The notes: a model not told the origin generated them from the letters alone. DNA of 64,000 nucleotides from Ascarosepion bandense (GCA_037127315.1 JBBBDQ010000398.1:5380001-5444000), one strand, 5' to 3'. Counted from the first letter of the stretch, positions 22,108-31,795 are shown. Numbers and translations: made by a program.

Positions 22108-22243
22108 AAAAAAGCCCAAAATAACAAAAAAGTAATTTTTCAATCGAAATGATTTTATTATCATTAAGAGAAAAGATCAAAGTAATTTTTAATTATTTAA
22201 AAAAAATTTTTTAACATACTTAAAATTTTAGCAGAAAATCTTG
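22108..22243 (+). repeat. U8 repeat, truncated copy
   Basis: Matches the first part of the U8 copy at 22882-23535 (AGCCCAAAATAACAAAAAAG, TTTTCAATCGAAATGATTTT). Confidence 0.7.
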
Positions 22244-22440
22244 TTTAAATGTTTTAATGAATATTACCTCGAGAGTCTGTCGTTTACTTTTTTTTTCTTG
22301 GTGTAAGATAATTTTGTTATTTTTTGTATTGTAAATGTAGACAGGAATGTTGTCGTAGAAGTCTAGAAATAGACGAATGGTCAGACATGTGTAATGTAAG
22401 ACCTCTCAATAATGTAGTTGTTGGAAATCCAAAATATATA

Positions 22441-22655
22441 TATATATTTTTTTTTTTTTTTTTGTTAGAGATACATTTTCCCAAGGGACATTTGAATTGA
22501 TATATAATGTTGTTTTTATGTAATACATCAGTTAGTGGGGAGGAGTTATTATGGATAATTAAATTAGTAGTATTGTATTTTTTATAATATTTTATTTATT
22601 TTAAATTTTTATTAGGATCAAGGGGGATATACAAGTACGAATGAAATTTTTTACA
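22441..22655. other. AT-rich, nothing recognised
   Basis: Short TA run and T-run, otherwise nothing. Confidence 0.35.
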
Positions 22656-22659
22656 TATA

Positions 22660-22880
22660 TATTAGTCGTCCGCATACAAGCCTATTTCGCTGTATCACAG
22701 CTCATCAGTGTGGGTAGACACATCCACTTGGTTCTGGCCGGGATCGAAACTCAACCGATTTGGTGTCAATCGGAGTTGCCACCCGCTAAGCCATATGCGC
22801 ATGGAACATGAGAAAAGAAATTTTAACATGTTGTATATAAGCAGTGTATAAACACGATGCGTGTGTGTGTGTGTATGCTA
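22660..22880 (-). mobile_element. HHZ repeat, copy 2
   Basis: Same structure and almost the same sequence as copy 1. The match covers the TA-rich edge, the ribozyme, the tRNA-like head, the linker and adjoining U8. Confidence 0.85.
22670..22714 (-). ncRNA. Hammerhead ribozyme, HHZ copy 2
   Basis: Identical over the core to copy 1: CTGATGA, GCTGT-GAT-ACAGC, GAAA, GTA. Helix I has the same A-C mismatch. Confidence 0.75.
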
Positions 22881-22881
22881 A

Positions 22882-23535
22882 AAAATATGAAAAAAAAGCC
22901 CAAAATAACAAAAAAGTAATTTTTCAATCGAAATGATTTTATTATTATTAAGAGAAAAGATCAAAGCAATTTTTAATTATTTTAAAAAATTTTTTTAACA
23001 TATTTGAAATTTTAGCAGAAAATCTTGTTTTGATTTGCGTCAGTGGGTAACCAAAACGTTACGACTGTTTACAATGGAAAACATAATGATTGCATCACCC
23101 ACTTTTTACTGGTGACAAACACATTAATTTGGAAATTCTCGCAAAAATCAAATAATTGTCGGATTTTAATGAAATTTGCAGTACTCATTCACAAATGAAT
23201 CAAATTAATTTTGAAATTATTCTTTTAAAAACTCTTGGTAAACAATTTTTTTTCCTTTGTTACCCCACCTCCACGTAAATCCATAAAAGTTTAATAAATT
23301 TTAGTGTTGCGGTCTATACATTATTAGCTAACGCAGGACACATTGGGGAATATAAATAATCTATGTTTTAAAAATGTTGCCTCTGTATCCAAAAATTTGC
23401 TCCGAAGAGCAAAATAAAAAATGCAATACAACTCGGATATTATTTATTTTGATAAGTTTGCAATTGCTTGAATAAATAATAAAAATTAAGGACATTATAG
23501 TCTGAAGAAAAAAAAAATTCGATTAGTAATGAAAT
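22882..23535 (+). repeat. U8 unclassified dispersed repeat, copy 2
   Basis: About 650 bp aligning collinearly with 60553-61228, including AGCAGAAAATCTTGTTTTGAT-like, CAAATAATTGTCGGATTT and TGCTTGAATAAATAATAAAA blocks. No coding potential, no terminal repeats seen. Orientation is arbitrary. Confidence 0.8.
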
Positions 23536-24155
23536 CTTAAAAGGGGTAATGTAGAATGGGCTGAAGTTATGTGGATAAGAGATGGCAATTGACTTTGCAT
23601 TTACATTTCTGGAGATTGTAGCCATCAGGAATGCATGTATATGGAAAGGAGTTCCACAAGCAGGAATTTCGAGAAAAGAAGCTCGTAGAGTAGAATTGTC
23701 GCTTGCATTTGGATGATTTAACTGTAAATGAGTGAGACCTTGCTGCCAGTCTGTTTGCCCGAGTAAATTCTTGTGGAGGTGGCACCAGTGACCTAACTTC
23801 GTCAGAGCAGAAGCCATGAAAATATCTATAGAAGAGACAGAGGGAAGCTACGTCCCGCCAACGTGAAAGTGGTTGGAGTCGTGCTGCCTAGTCGGGACCA
23901 ATCACATTACAGATTCTCTTATGGAGCCTGTCGAGAACACTGAGATGAACAGCAGAGGCGCTTGGCCATATATGACAACAGTATTCTATGCATGGTCGGA
24001 TGGTTGATTTGTATATGTGCAAAATGGATACAGGTGGAATAAACGTCCTGGCCCAACACAGTGATCCAACATTCCTAGCAGTAGATTTAGCTGTTGATTC
24101 AATGTAGTGATTTCACTTGAGGTCGGAAGATGTTGAGCTAACCAATGTCTATATC
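23530..24155 (-). mobile_element. LJ fragment
   Basis: The minus strand gives FRPDGYNLQKCKCKVNCHLLST-type sequence, SRNSCLWNSFPYTC, PPQEFTRANRLAARSHSFTV, then 'VFHLSVLDRLHKRICNVIG', 'YKSTIRPCIEYCCHIW' and 'LDLKWNHYIESTAKS' equivalents up to 24155. The 3' hairpin tail is missing; truncated on both sides. Confidence 0.85.
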
Positions 24156-24335
24156 CACTGGGACATTTGTCCTTTGGGATTTGTCTATTTGCCCATAGCT
24201 GGAACCGTAATAGGTGGTACCACCCCGTGTCAGTGTGGTCCTGAGGACAATAGCAATTAAGAAATGGTGCCTGCTCTTCGCGACCTCCTAATCAGAGGCC
24301 TTGCTGCCGTATGCAGTTTATCGTTACACCCCGGA
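24156..24335. other. GC-richer stretch of unknown origin
   Basis: Higher GC than its surroundings, with ACCACCCCGTGTCAGTGTGG and TTCGCGACCTCCTAATCAG. It begins just where LJ similarity stops, so it could be a different LINE segment or an older insertion. Confidence 0.3.
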
Positions 24336-24933
24336 CCACATAAATGAAAAAGAATTACTCTACTAATAAATAGCGATCATGGTGTAGAAAATTTTAACTA
24401 TGTATTGTAATGCATTTTACACAGCAATTGTCAGCTAAAATATGCGACAGGAATTAAATGAAAAAAATATCTATATCAATTTCCGTCATGACAAAATATA
24501 CAAATGGCCTTTACTTTTTTATGAGTAAAATTACAATATCGACTGTTATAATGTTGCTTTCCGCAAAGCTGATCAATCAACTGTTATTCAAGAAAGTTGT
24601 ATCCTCCTTGATGGAAAATATGTTTTTATTTCTTTTCGTGAAGTGAATCACTCAAAGAATTCAAACTTTCACCATGACCAAAAGATCAGCAATACGCGAT
24701 GGATATTCATGTTTTTTTATTGTTTGGGCCTTTGTTTTCTTTTTTTTATTTATATTGTCGAGATTCGATTATTATTTGTTAACATTTTTTGATATCGTAT
24801 TATTACTTCAATTATATTTAGATGGTATCCACTTTGTTCAGGTAATCGGCTTTCTTTCGTTTCACGCACGTTTCACAAAGCCAACATTTATAAAAAGTCT
24901 GTCTTACATCTAATACGCTTATTTGCATTGAAG

Positions 24934-24938
<5 letters not shown>
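24336..24938. other. AT-rich, nothing recognised
   Basis: Short open frames (62 and 79 codons) have no recognised family. Confidence 0.35.

Positions 24939-24939
<1 letters not shown>

Positions 24940-24980
<41 letters not shown>
24940..24980. repeat. (TA)n
   Basis: Pure TA run. Confidence 0.96.
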
Positions 24981-24984
<4 letters not shown>

Positions 24985-25037
24985 AATTACGATGTAAGTA
25001 TCATTGGTAGAAACTGCCGTAAACGTAAAAATATTGA

Positions 25038-25040
<3 letters not shown>

Positions 25041-25082
<42 letters not shown>
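25041..25082. repeat. (TA)n at HHZ 3' end
   Basis: TA run directly abutting the hammerhead helix I of HHZ copy 3. Confidence 0.96.
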
Positions 25083-25084
<2 letters not shown>

Positions 25085-25089
<5 letters not shown>

Positions 25090-25330
25090 GCAGACAGATC
25101 TGTTTCGCTGTATCACAGCTCATCAGTACGGTTAGACATCCGATTGCTTTTTACCCAGGACTGAAAGCCGACTAAATTGGCGCCAGTCGGTGATTCTACC
25201 TCTAAGCTATGGACGCTCGGTAGAAGGAGGCAGACTTTTCAGCGTGTACATTATCATTATACACACGCCTAATAGCTGAAAGTGTTCTCATTCATTGTTG
25301 AATGAACGAAGCGTATAGATATTTTACAGG
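25085..25330 (-). mobile_element. HHZ repeat, copy 3
   Basis: Minus strand: linker with ATTCAACAATGAATGAG and CTATTAGGCGTGTGTATA, then the tRNA-like head CATAGCTTAGAGGTAGAATC, then the hammerhead. The element passes straight into (TA)n only four bases after the predicted cleavage site. Confidence 0.82.
25089..25131 (-). ncRNA. Hammerhead ribozyme, HHZ copy 3
   Basis: CTGATGA, GCTGT-GAT-ACAGC, GAAAC, AGATCT loop, GTC cleavage triplet. Core and stem II are perfect. Helix I (CCGTA with TGCAT) keeps only about three pairs because the TA run replaces the rest. Confidence 0.7.
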
Positions 25331-25369
25331 CTGGTGCTGAGAATACGATTGACTAAACATGTGAAAAAC

Positions 25370-25510
25370 AAAGAAATTTCAGAGAAAGTGTACACAGAAA
25401 TATTCCATAAAACCAGAAAGAAAAAATTCAGATTATAAGGTTACATAATGAAGAAAGCAGGCTTGGAAAATTTAATACTCACAAGCAAATGTATACAGAA
25501 ATATAACTTC
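25370..25510 (+). mobile_element. LR short fragment
   Basis: ACATAATGAAGAAAGCAGGC and TGGAAAATTTAATACTCACA equal the 'HVMRKEGLENLILTG' DNA of LR. Weakly flanked. Confidence 0.6.
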
Positions 25511-26030
25511 TAACAGAACTAACGATTTTTTGCAAATTCCAGAACAGAAGTAATATTTTTGAATTTATTAATGAACTTTTTTACTATAAATTATTTTTGA
25601 GGGGATATCCATATCTGAATAGATGCTCTCTTTATTTATTAAACAGTATATTTATTTTATTATCTGCTAAACTGAATATTCGTGAAATTTTTAAAAGAAA
25701 AATGTCCTGCTCTCCAATAGAATTCGCTCCTGTGGCGCTCTCTGCATATGTTAGACGGAATCAAACACGCGATACGTAGATGAAAGGTGCCTTATAGACA
25801 CAAATGTTCCCCGATTCTCAAAAGTTCATATCCGTTCAGTTTGCTATCCGAACGTAAACGTACTCTACAGCACGTCTGATCTAACGTTGATTACTCCTGC
25901 TAAGGAAAATGCAGTTTCGAATCATGTCGGCGAACGTAGATTTTCTTTAATGACTTTTTCAGAAAATTCAGCGAGAAAAATGTTCTATAATAAATAGACG
26001 GAGCATCTACTCAATTATACATAAAAGTAG
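25511..26030. other. Nothing recognised
   Basis: A 60-codon open frame without known relatives. Confidence 0.35.
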
Positions 26031-26031
26031 C

Positions 26032-26035
<4 letters not shown>

Positions 26036-26073
<38 letters not shown>
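26036..26073. repeat. (TA)n
   Basis: Pure TA run directly 5' of the 5S-headed SINE. Confidence 0.95.
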
Positions 26074-26075
<2 letters not shown>

Positions 26076-26290
26076 CGTTCATATCACTTCAATACACCGA
26101 TTCCCGCTCGATCACCGAAGTTAAGCCTGGTCAGCAGTTAGATGGGTGACCGGTGGATGTCGGCTTGGAAAGGAAAATCGGTGAGTCGAGTTCAAATTTC
26201 AGTCGAACACTCTGCATTCACTTGCGCACTGGTACCCTTGGGAAAGGTATTAATCCGTCCATTCCTTCCAGTTATGGGTTAAATAACTGA
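26076..26290 (+). mobile_element. SFS SINE with partial 5S rRNA head
   Basis: 26076-26152 is 5S rRNA-like (ATATCACTTCAATACACCGA, GATCACCGAAGTTAAGC, TTAGATGGGTGACCG) with an internal deletion near AGCCTGG and loss of the 5S 3' end. It joins at GTGGAT to the SFS tRNA-like head (GGATGTCGGCTTGG, B-box-like GAGTTCAAATTTC) and body (CTTGGGAAAGGTATTAATCC, CCAGTTATGGGTTAAATAA). Shares its order of parts with the copy at 50637-50914. Confidence 0.85.
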
Positions 26291-26453
26291 AGTCTGATCT
26301 TCATGCGATCTATAGCAAACTTTTGTACCGATTCTTTCTTATCAGCGGCGTCAAAAAGTGTGGATGGTGCTACACAAGCCTTCACCACTCTAAACAATTT
26401 TTCTGTGGCAGTCTGAGTTAGACATTCATACGTCGAAATTGACGGGAGAGTTC

Positions 26454-26454
<1 letters not shown>
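26291..26454. other. Possible diverged SFS 3' end
   Basis: Weak or no similarity to the usual SFS tail. Confidence 0.3.

Positions 26455-26495
<41 letters not shown>
26455..26495. repeat. (TA)n
   Basis: Pure TA run. Confidence 0.95.
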
Positions 26496-26498
<3 letters not shown>

Positions 26499-26750
26499 CT
26501 GTCCCAAATCATAAGGACATTTTAAAGAAAGATAAAAATATTATCTTTTGACCGGTTAACTTCAGCGTATTTGAGCAAAGCTTCGAAAGATGAAAAAGAG
26601 AAGGGTAAAATATAAATGAAATCTTTTTGGAATCTAATACAAAATATTTGAATTCTAAAATATATGCAAAATACTAGCTGGTCTAATGCTTAAGACTATA
26701 CCTGAAAGAAACCCTAAACAGTGCAAGAAATGCCTAACAAGGACACTAAT
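26496..26750. other. Nothing recognised
   Basis: Possibly 3' flank of the Tc1-like pseudogene. Confidence 0.3.
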
Positions 26751-26754
26751 AGTG

Positions 26755-27610
26755 AGATGCTCAACCTCATTGTAAATAAATACAAATATTTATTTTGGAA
26801 TTCTCGATAGAAGCGCCAGCTGAAGGCTGGTCGGAATGTTCTTCCAAGCGGTAAAAATGTGTTTACGAAGATCATTCACATTTCGGAACTGGCATCCATT
26901 TCTGTAGACTTCCCATGATTTCCACCCAAAACATTTTCAATGGTGTTCAAGTCGAGCAAACAGTCTGGATAATCCAAATGAATCTCATTATTTGCCATGA
27001 AAGAGTCCTTTATCCTGCGGAATTATGGATTTCACTGTTCTCCTGCTAAAAGATTCAGCTTTTTCTACATGCTTCAGCGAGTAAGGATGCTCTCTCAAAC
27101 ATGCTAAGTAACCAGTCGTGGTTTGATATTCCCGTATAGTCTGATGCTTTATTGTTCTGTGGGCGGAGATAGCATCTCGAATCATGATTTAACCTCCTCC
27201 AATGTGTCGTGCAGAAGATATACTTGGTGGGATATCTTTATTGTAGCACGAATGTTGGATGTTACTTGAACCATCCGGGTTAAATTTCTTTCTCAACAGA
27301 GAAAAAAAATCAACCTTCTTCTCTGTCTCATGTTTGGCACTTCTCAGCAAATTGTAATGGACATTGAAGACTTTTACAGTTTTTAAATGCTTTTCCTTCA
27401 GAGATGCCATTTTAATATTCTTAATCTGAATCCTGCTTTGATCTATTTCGATGCTCGGTTAGGTTTTAGGTAACAATCGGTGAAATTCTCGACGTAAGGT
27501 AATGGTTAGGAAGTTTGTCTTGCTAGAACCTGTTACAACTGAATAGTCAGTGCGATCCTCACTGAGTACCCTATACTTTCGACATTGTGCCACATCTAAG
27601 CGGTGCTTAG
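26755..27610 (-). pseudogene. Tc1-like transposase pseudogene
   Basis: Minus-strand motifs in order: MASLKEKHLK (27410), KKFNPDGSSN (region after the first catalytic Asp, itself lost), KDIPPSISSARHIGGG, IMIRDAISAHRTIK, EYQTTTGYLACL, IIPQDKGLFHGK (second Asp, 27010), LDLNTIENVLG in another frame (third acidic residue region, about 26940), then WEVYRNGCQFRNVNDLRKHI and FTAWKNIPTSLQLALLSRIPK. This is the order of Tc1/Tc3-type transposases. At least one in-frame stop and two or more frameshifts. Terminal repeats were not found. Confidence 0.82.
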
Positions 27611-27691
27611 TAAATCAATATGTTTGCCGTCTTTTTTTTTATGAAAGTATTCTAAATTTACATTGAGCTTACTTTTTTCTAATGCATTTAT

Positions 27692-28058
27692 GCGAGTGTC
27701 ATTCAATAAATAAGGTGAATTTATTGGTATAAGAACTTCTACGAGGGTCATTCAATAAATAAGGTGAATTTTTTGGTATAAGAACTTCTACGAGGGTCAT
27801 TCAATAAATAAGGTGAATTTTTGGTATAAGAACTTCTACGAGGGTCATTCAATAAATAAGGTGAATTTTTTGGTATAATAACTTCTACGAGGGTCATTCA
27901 ATAAATAAGGTGAATTTTTTGGTATAATAACTTCTACGAGGGTCATTCAATAAATAAGGTGAAGTTTTTGGTATAAGAACTTCTACGAGGGTCATTCAAT
28001 AAATAAGGTAAATAATTCGGTATTAGGATTTCTACGAAGGTCATTCATTAAATTTTCT
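27692..28058 (+). repeat. Eight-unit tandem array of a mariner terminal inverted repeat
   Basis: Units start at 27692, 27741, 27790, 27838, 27887, 27936, 27985 and 28034, a period of 49 (once 48). The unit consensus begins ACGAGGGTCATTCAATAAAT and continues through AAGGTGAATTTTTTGG, TATAAGAACTTCT. It corresponds to the outermost bases of the mariner element at 9896. Each unit begins with the TA expected at a mariner insertion site. Confidence 0.93.
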
Positions 28059-28064
28059 GTTATC

Positions 28065-28690
28065 AAAAACTTTCTTTGTTACTAGAGTTATTGGATAATC
28101 TAAATTGGACTTATTTATGCAAGTTGTCTAGAATTCTGTGGTGGTGGTCAGATTATTTTTGACGGCATTGTGGTTTTATGAAACACTACTATATGACAAC
28201 TACTGGCCATTATTCAGATCAGAATTTACGTCTGGGAGGTTGGGAACTTTGGCGTTAGTGGTGGTAATGGTGTTAATTTCGTGATCTCTAAAAAGAACAA
28301 AAATAATCATGTACTTTCTTAGTCGCTCTGTTTGTCATGGAACTCTTTTCCGAAGGAGGGTTAATCCATCATTTCTCTATAGATCTGTGATTTTGTTGTT
28401 GCGAATTTTCGTTGCCAAGTTGTTGTGGTTTGTTTGTTTAATAAGTGTTAGTAATCAGCAAATAGACGTGTAAGTCCGAACGGCATAGTTACGCTGCATT
28501 ACGACTGTCTCACATCTGTGTCTAAACTGCCTTTAAGATGAATTCCGGGATGTCAGGCAAGTTAGTATTATACGAAGGAGAACGAGACCATTCACTGTAA
28601 ATAGGGCACCAGAATAGATGTTTATCACGAAGATGCATCTTACTCTCCCTAATAATGATATGCCGATTAACACACTGACCTCCACAGAAT
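28065..28690. other. Nothing recognised
   Basis: Moderate GC, no gene or repeat match seen. Confidence 0.35.
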
Positions 28691-28695
28691 CATAT

Positions 28696-28828
<133 letters not shown>

Positions 28829-28940
28829 CGCTAAAAGTCTGCCTCGTTTTACCGAACGGCCGTAGCTCAGTGGTAAAATCGCCGACTGACGGCAATTCAG
28901 GCGGGTTTCAATCCTGGGTTAAAAGCAATCGGCTGTCTAA

Positions 28941-28984
28941 CCGTACTGACGAGCTGTGAAAAAACGAAACAAATCTGTCTACGG
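28941..28984 (+). ncRNA. Hammerhead ribozyme, HHZ copy 4 (stem II decayed)
   Basis: Helix I CCGTA/TACGG is perfect (5 bp), core CTGACGA satisfies CTGANGA, GAAAC and GTC are present. Stem II GCTGT no longer has its partner (AAAAC). Confidence 0.65.
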
Positions 28985-29265
28985 ATGACCATATATATAT
29001 ATATATGTGTGTGTGTGCGCGATCGTGTGTATGTATGCTCTCATTATGATTGAGCTCTCTAGAGAAGAAAATTGTAAAAACAGTTTTCCACTTCTGCGAT
29101 AAAAGAGTTCTTTCGGTGACTGGCGTATGTATACACTGTTGATATACAACACGTTAAAATTTCCCAATCTCATTCAATGCGCCTATGGCTTAGAGGCTAC
29201 AGACTTCAACTGATATTAAATCGGTAAAGTTTCGATCCTGGTCAGAAGCAAATGGTTGTGTCTAG

Positions 29266-29309
29266 TCACACTAATGAGCTGTGATACAGCGAAGCAGGTT
29301 TGTATGTGG
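29266..29309 (+). ncRNA. Hammerhead ribozyme, HHZ copy 5 (core mutated)
   Basis: Helix I CACA/TGTG and stem II GCTGT-GAT-ACAGC are perfect, cleavage triplet GTA. The core reads CTAATGA (invariant G lost) and GAAG, so activity is unlikely. Confidence 0.65.
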
Positions 29310-29339
29310 ATGATTTATATATATATATATATATATATA

Positions 29340-29765
29340 TAAGTTAGTCTAAAAATAATGAAAAGCATTGAATATTTATTAATTTTTATAAATTGTGTTC
29401 TGTTCCTAAGTTATAGAAAAAGAATGTGGAATTTATTTCTCCAAGCTATGAAAGATGGCACCTTTTAAATGGCTTCAATTTTCCAATTCGCATAAACGTG
29501 CTCGTTACAAAGGGTTTTCCAAAACAGTAGTTAACGTTTGTGGCTTCAGTGATCTTATTTCTGTTTTAATGTTATTTTTAAAAATCTGCAATTGTTTGGG
29601 GCATAATTAAAATTAATTTTCTATAAAACATTTCACAATATGCGTTCGCTTTTCAGCAGTGTATTTTAATGTCTAATGTCCAGTTTTCTTTATATAAATC
29701 TAAAATATATCTAAAATATAATAATTACAATAAGAGTTTTTAAATTTTCTGCTTTTGACTTTTGG
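29340..29765. other. AT-rich, nothing recognised
   Basis: No supportable feature. Confidence 0.35.
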
Positions 29766-29768
29766 AAA

Positions 29769-29769
<1 letters not shown>

Positions 29770-29824
<55 letters not shown>

Positions 29825-29827
29825 CTT

Positions 29828-29881
<54 letters not shown>
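29770..29881. repeat. (CTAT)n-(CT)n-(AT)n compound
   Basis: Three simple repeats in series. Confidence 0.97.
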
Positions 29882-29884
<3 letters not shown>

Positions 29885-30009
29885 CTCGCTAGTCGATAGA
29901 GCACTTCAGAGCGGGTCGTTGATTTCATGTTAAACGTTGACTGCTTATAGCTTTATGCTACTTTCTTTGACGACTGGATTTAACGCTGTCGTGTAAAGTT
30001 TTTTCTTCT

Positions 30010-31368
30010 ATGTGCCCTGTCCTTTCAGGACGTAGGCGATCATGGTTCTCCACGTCTCCCTATCCCTTGTGGCGCCTAGTATGTTTGCTCCCATTACTCC
30101 TGTCAACCCCCGTTCCGTCAGCCATCTGATCAGGCCCTGCAGATATGTTATCCGCTGTCTTCCTCTGTCTCTGTTTCCTTCTATTTGGCCAGTCAGTATC
30201 AGGTTCTCCAGGCTCTCCTTTCGTATTGCATGTCCCAGGAACTTCATTTGTCTCTTCCTGATGCTCAGTATCAATTTCCTTTTTGTCGCCATTCTTTCCA
30301 ACACATCATTGTTGCTTGCATGCTCAGTCCACGATATCAGCAGCATCCTTCTTTAGAACCACATTTCCGCTGCTTCAAGTTTTGTCCTCATTTTCGGTGA
30401 TATTGTCCAGCATTCACTGCCGTATTGAAGAACTGACATCACGTAGCAGTCCAGCACTCTTTTCTTTGTTTCCAGTGTAATTTTCCTGCGTGTTAGTACT
30501 TTGCTCAGCTTCTGGAACGCGTCTTTTGCCATGCCAATTCGCTTTCGGATCTCCGTGTCGCATTCTCCGTCTCCAGTTAGGACACTTCCTAGATATTTAA
30601 ATGTTTGTACTTGCTTGATTCTGGTATCTCCCACATTTATTTGGCATTTTGGGTTGTACCTTTTGCTGATGACCATGCACTCAGTTTTCGTGAAGTTTAT
30701 TTGTAGTCCTTTTTTGTCACTCTCCAGCGCTACCTTCTGTATGAGGTCTTGTAGTTTCCTTTCCGTGTCCGCAATCAGCACTGTATCCTCTGCGTATCTT
30801 ATGTTGTTCAAGTTGTGTTCACCAACAATAAATCCTGGTGTGTCATTTAGGGTCCTCAAGATATTCTCGCTGTACAGGTTGAACAAATCTGGTGAAAAGA
30901 TTCCGCTTCTTTCTATCTTTGTAAATCTACTGAGATCGTTACCTGTCCGTATACATGCCGTTTTCTGCCAGTAGACATTCTTGATCACTCTTATGTCTTT
31001 GCCGAAAATATCTAGGTTGCCGAGCATCTCTATCAATTTTTTGTGTGTCGTATCTTGTCGAATGCCTTCGCATAGTCAATGAAACATAGGTACAAATCTT
31101 CATTTGTATTGCCCTTTCGGAGAGCATCCTAATCATGAATATGGTGTTCCTTGTTCCAGTGTCTGTGACGAACCCGCACTGTTTCTGCCCTATCTCTGGC
31201 CTGATTCTGCTTCTCGCTCTGTTCATCAGGATTCTGACCATCAGTTTGGTAATGTGGTTCATTAAGCTGATAGTTCTGTGTAGTTCACACTCGTTTGTAC
31301 ATGGTTTCTTCGGCAGTGCTATAAATATCGACTTGCACAGATCGTCTGCTATTATTCCGCTGCTAAGG
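30010..31368 (-). mobile_element. LR (RTE-like LINE), longest copy: RT domain to 3' end
   Basis: Minus strand from 31368: KSIFIALPKKP, ISLMNHITKLMVRILMNRAR, EIGQKQCGFV (fingers), FIDYAKAFDKIR (motif A with catalytic Asp, about 31045-31080), FSPDLFNLYSENILR (motif B, but the usual GVRQGC just before it is missing), NNIRYAEDTVLIAD (motif C, YAED instead of YADD, about 30797-30808), then KYLGSVLTGDGECDTEIRKR, CYVMSVLQYGSECWTIS, EAAEMWF-stop-RRML, KFLGHAIRKESLENLIL and terminal VLKGQGT at 30008. Lesions: a frameshift in an A-run after motif A, the motif B deletion, and one Tyr-to-stop change at 30353-30355. It is 5'-truncated and lacks the endonuclease. RTE/BovB-like assignment is from memory of the C-terminal motifs. 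Confidence 0.88.
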
Positions 31369-31449
31369 TTAGGCTATCAAATTAAAAGCACTAATTCATC
31401 GGGTTTGTTTATATCCTGTGAAAAAGCCGGTGTGAAAAGCTGCCAATCT

Positions 31450-31590
31450 CTGCTAGGTACGCATAGTCTAGTGGTAAGATGTCCGTCTAATGATAAATTA
31501 GTCAGATTTCGATCCCAGCTTGAAGCTACACAGATAATTTAGCTGCTCTGGGGAGCTCTGATAGAATGAAAAATTCTTGTCTGCAGATAT
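31450..31590 (+). mobile_element. HHZ copy 6, diverged
   Basis: tRNA-like head CATAGTCTAGTGGTAAGATG and GATTTCGATCCCAG. The ribozyme region is degenerate (CTGATAGAATGAAAAATTC with TTGTCTGCAGA). Ends in (TA)n. Confidence 0.7.
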
Positions 31591-31791
31591 ATATATATAT
31601 ATATTAATTGTTTAATTACTTAGTTTTTGGTTATAATAAAATTAGAACAGGGCACATTTGTATTAAAAGTGTTCAATAAAATTATATTGTAGAACTTTTA
31701 AATATTTTTCATTTGTAAACGAGTTATTGCAAATCGCCTAATGACACCACATGGTAGAAACCTAGGTCACGTAATAACTTGTTTACAAATG

Positions 31792-31795
<4 letters not shown>
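31590..31795 (-). repeat. FBK fold-back repeat, copy 2
   Basis: Contains inverted arms 31707-31729 and 31773-31794 (TTTCATTTGTAAAC / GTTTACAAATGAAA) around the loop CGCCTAATGACACCACATGG-TAGAAACCTAGG. The distal part is the reverse complement of the 38700-38850 arm. Confidence 0.7.

Larger units (their letters stand above)
21335..22440 (+). repeat. PCB repeat, copy 1, interrupted at about 21780-22240
   Basis: 21335-21780 and 22240-22440 together match 33420-33960 as one continuous repeat. The first part carries TTTCCGAGATCACCTTCAGG, which on the other strand gives CCTGAAGGTGATCTCGGAAA, another CTGAAG...GAAA core. The intervening 460 bp is an HHZ+U8 insertion. Penelope terminal-repeat origin is inferred. 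Confidence 0.65.
28845..29330 (+). mobile_element. HHZ dimer (copies 4 and 5 head to tail)
   Basis: First tRNA-like head: A-box TAGCTCAGTGG at 28863-28873 and B-box-like GGTTTCAATCC at 28904-28914, then hammerhead at 28941-28984, a (TA/TG) run, the linker (ATTGAGCTCTCTAGAGAAG, GACTGGCGTATGTATACAC), a second head TGGCTTAGAGGC with GTTTCGATCCTGG, and a second hammerhead at 29266-29309 followed by (TA)n. Distance between the two predicted cleavage sites is 325 bp. This defines the monomer. Confidence 0.88.

Noticed and set aside
27692..28058. CRISPR-like array
   Set aside because: Units are contiguous with no unique spacers; the sequence is a mariner end.
28855..28925. Possible tRNA gene with A and B boxes
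   Set aside because: Promoter boxes are good but the cloverleaf does not close, and the same head recurs upstream of every HHZ ribozyme.
30501..30974. 157-codon plus-strand open frame
   Set aside because: Antisense shadow of the LR RT region.
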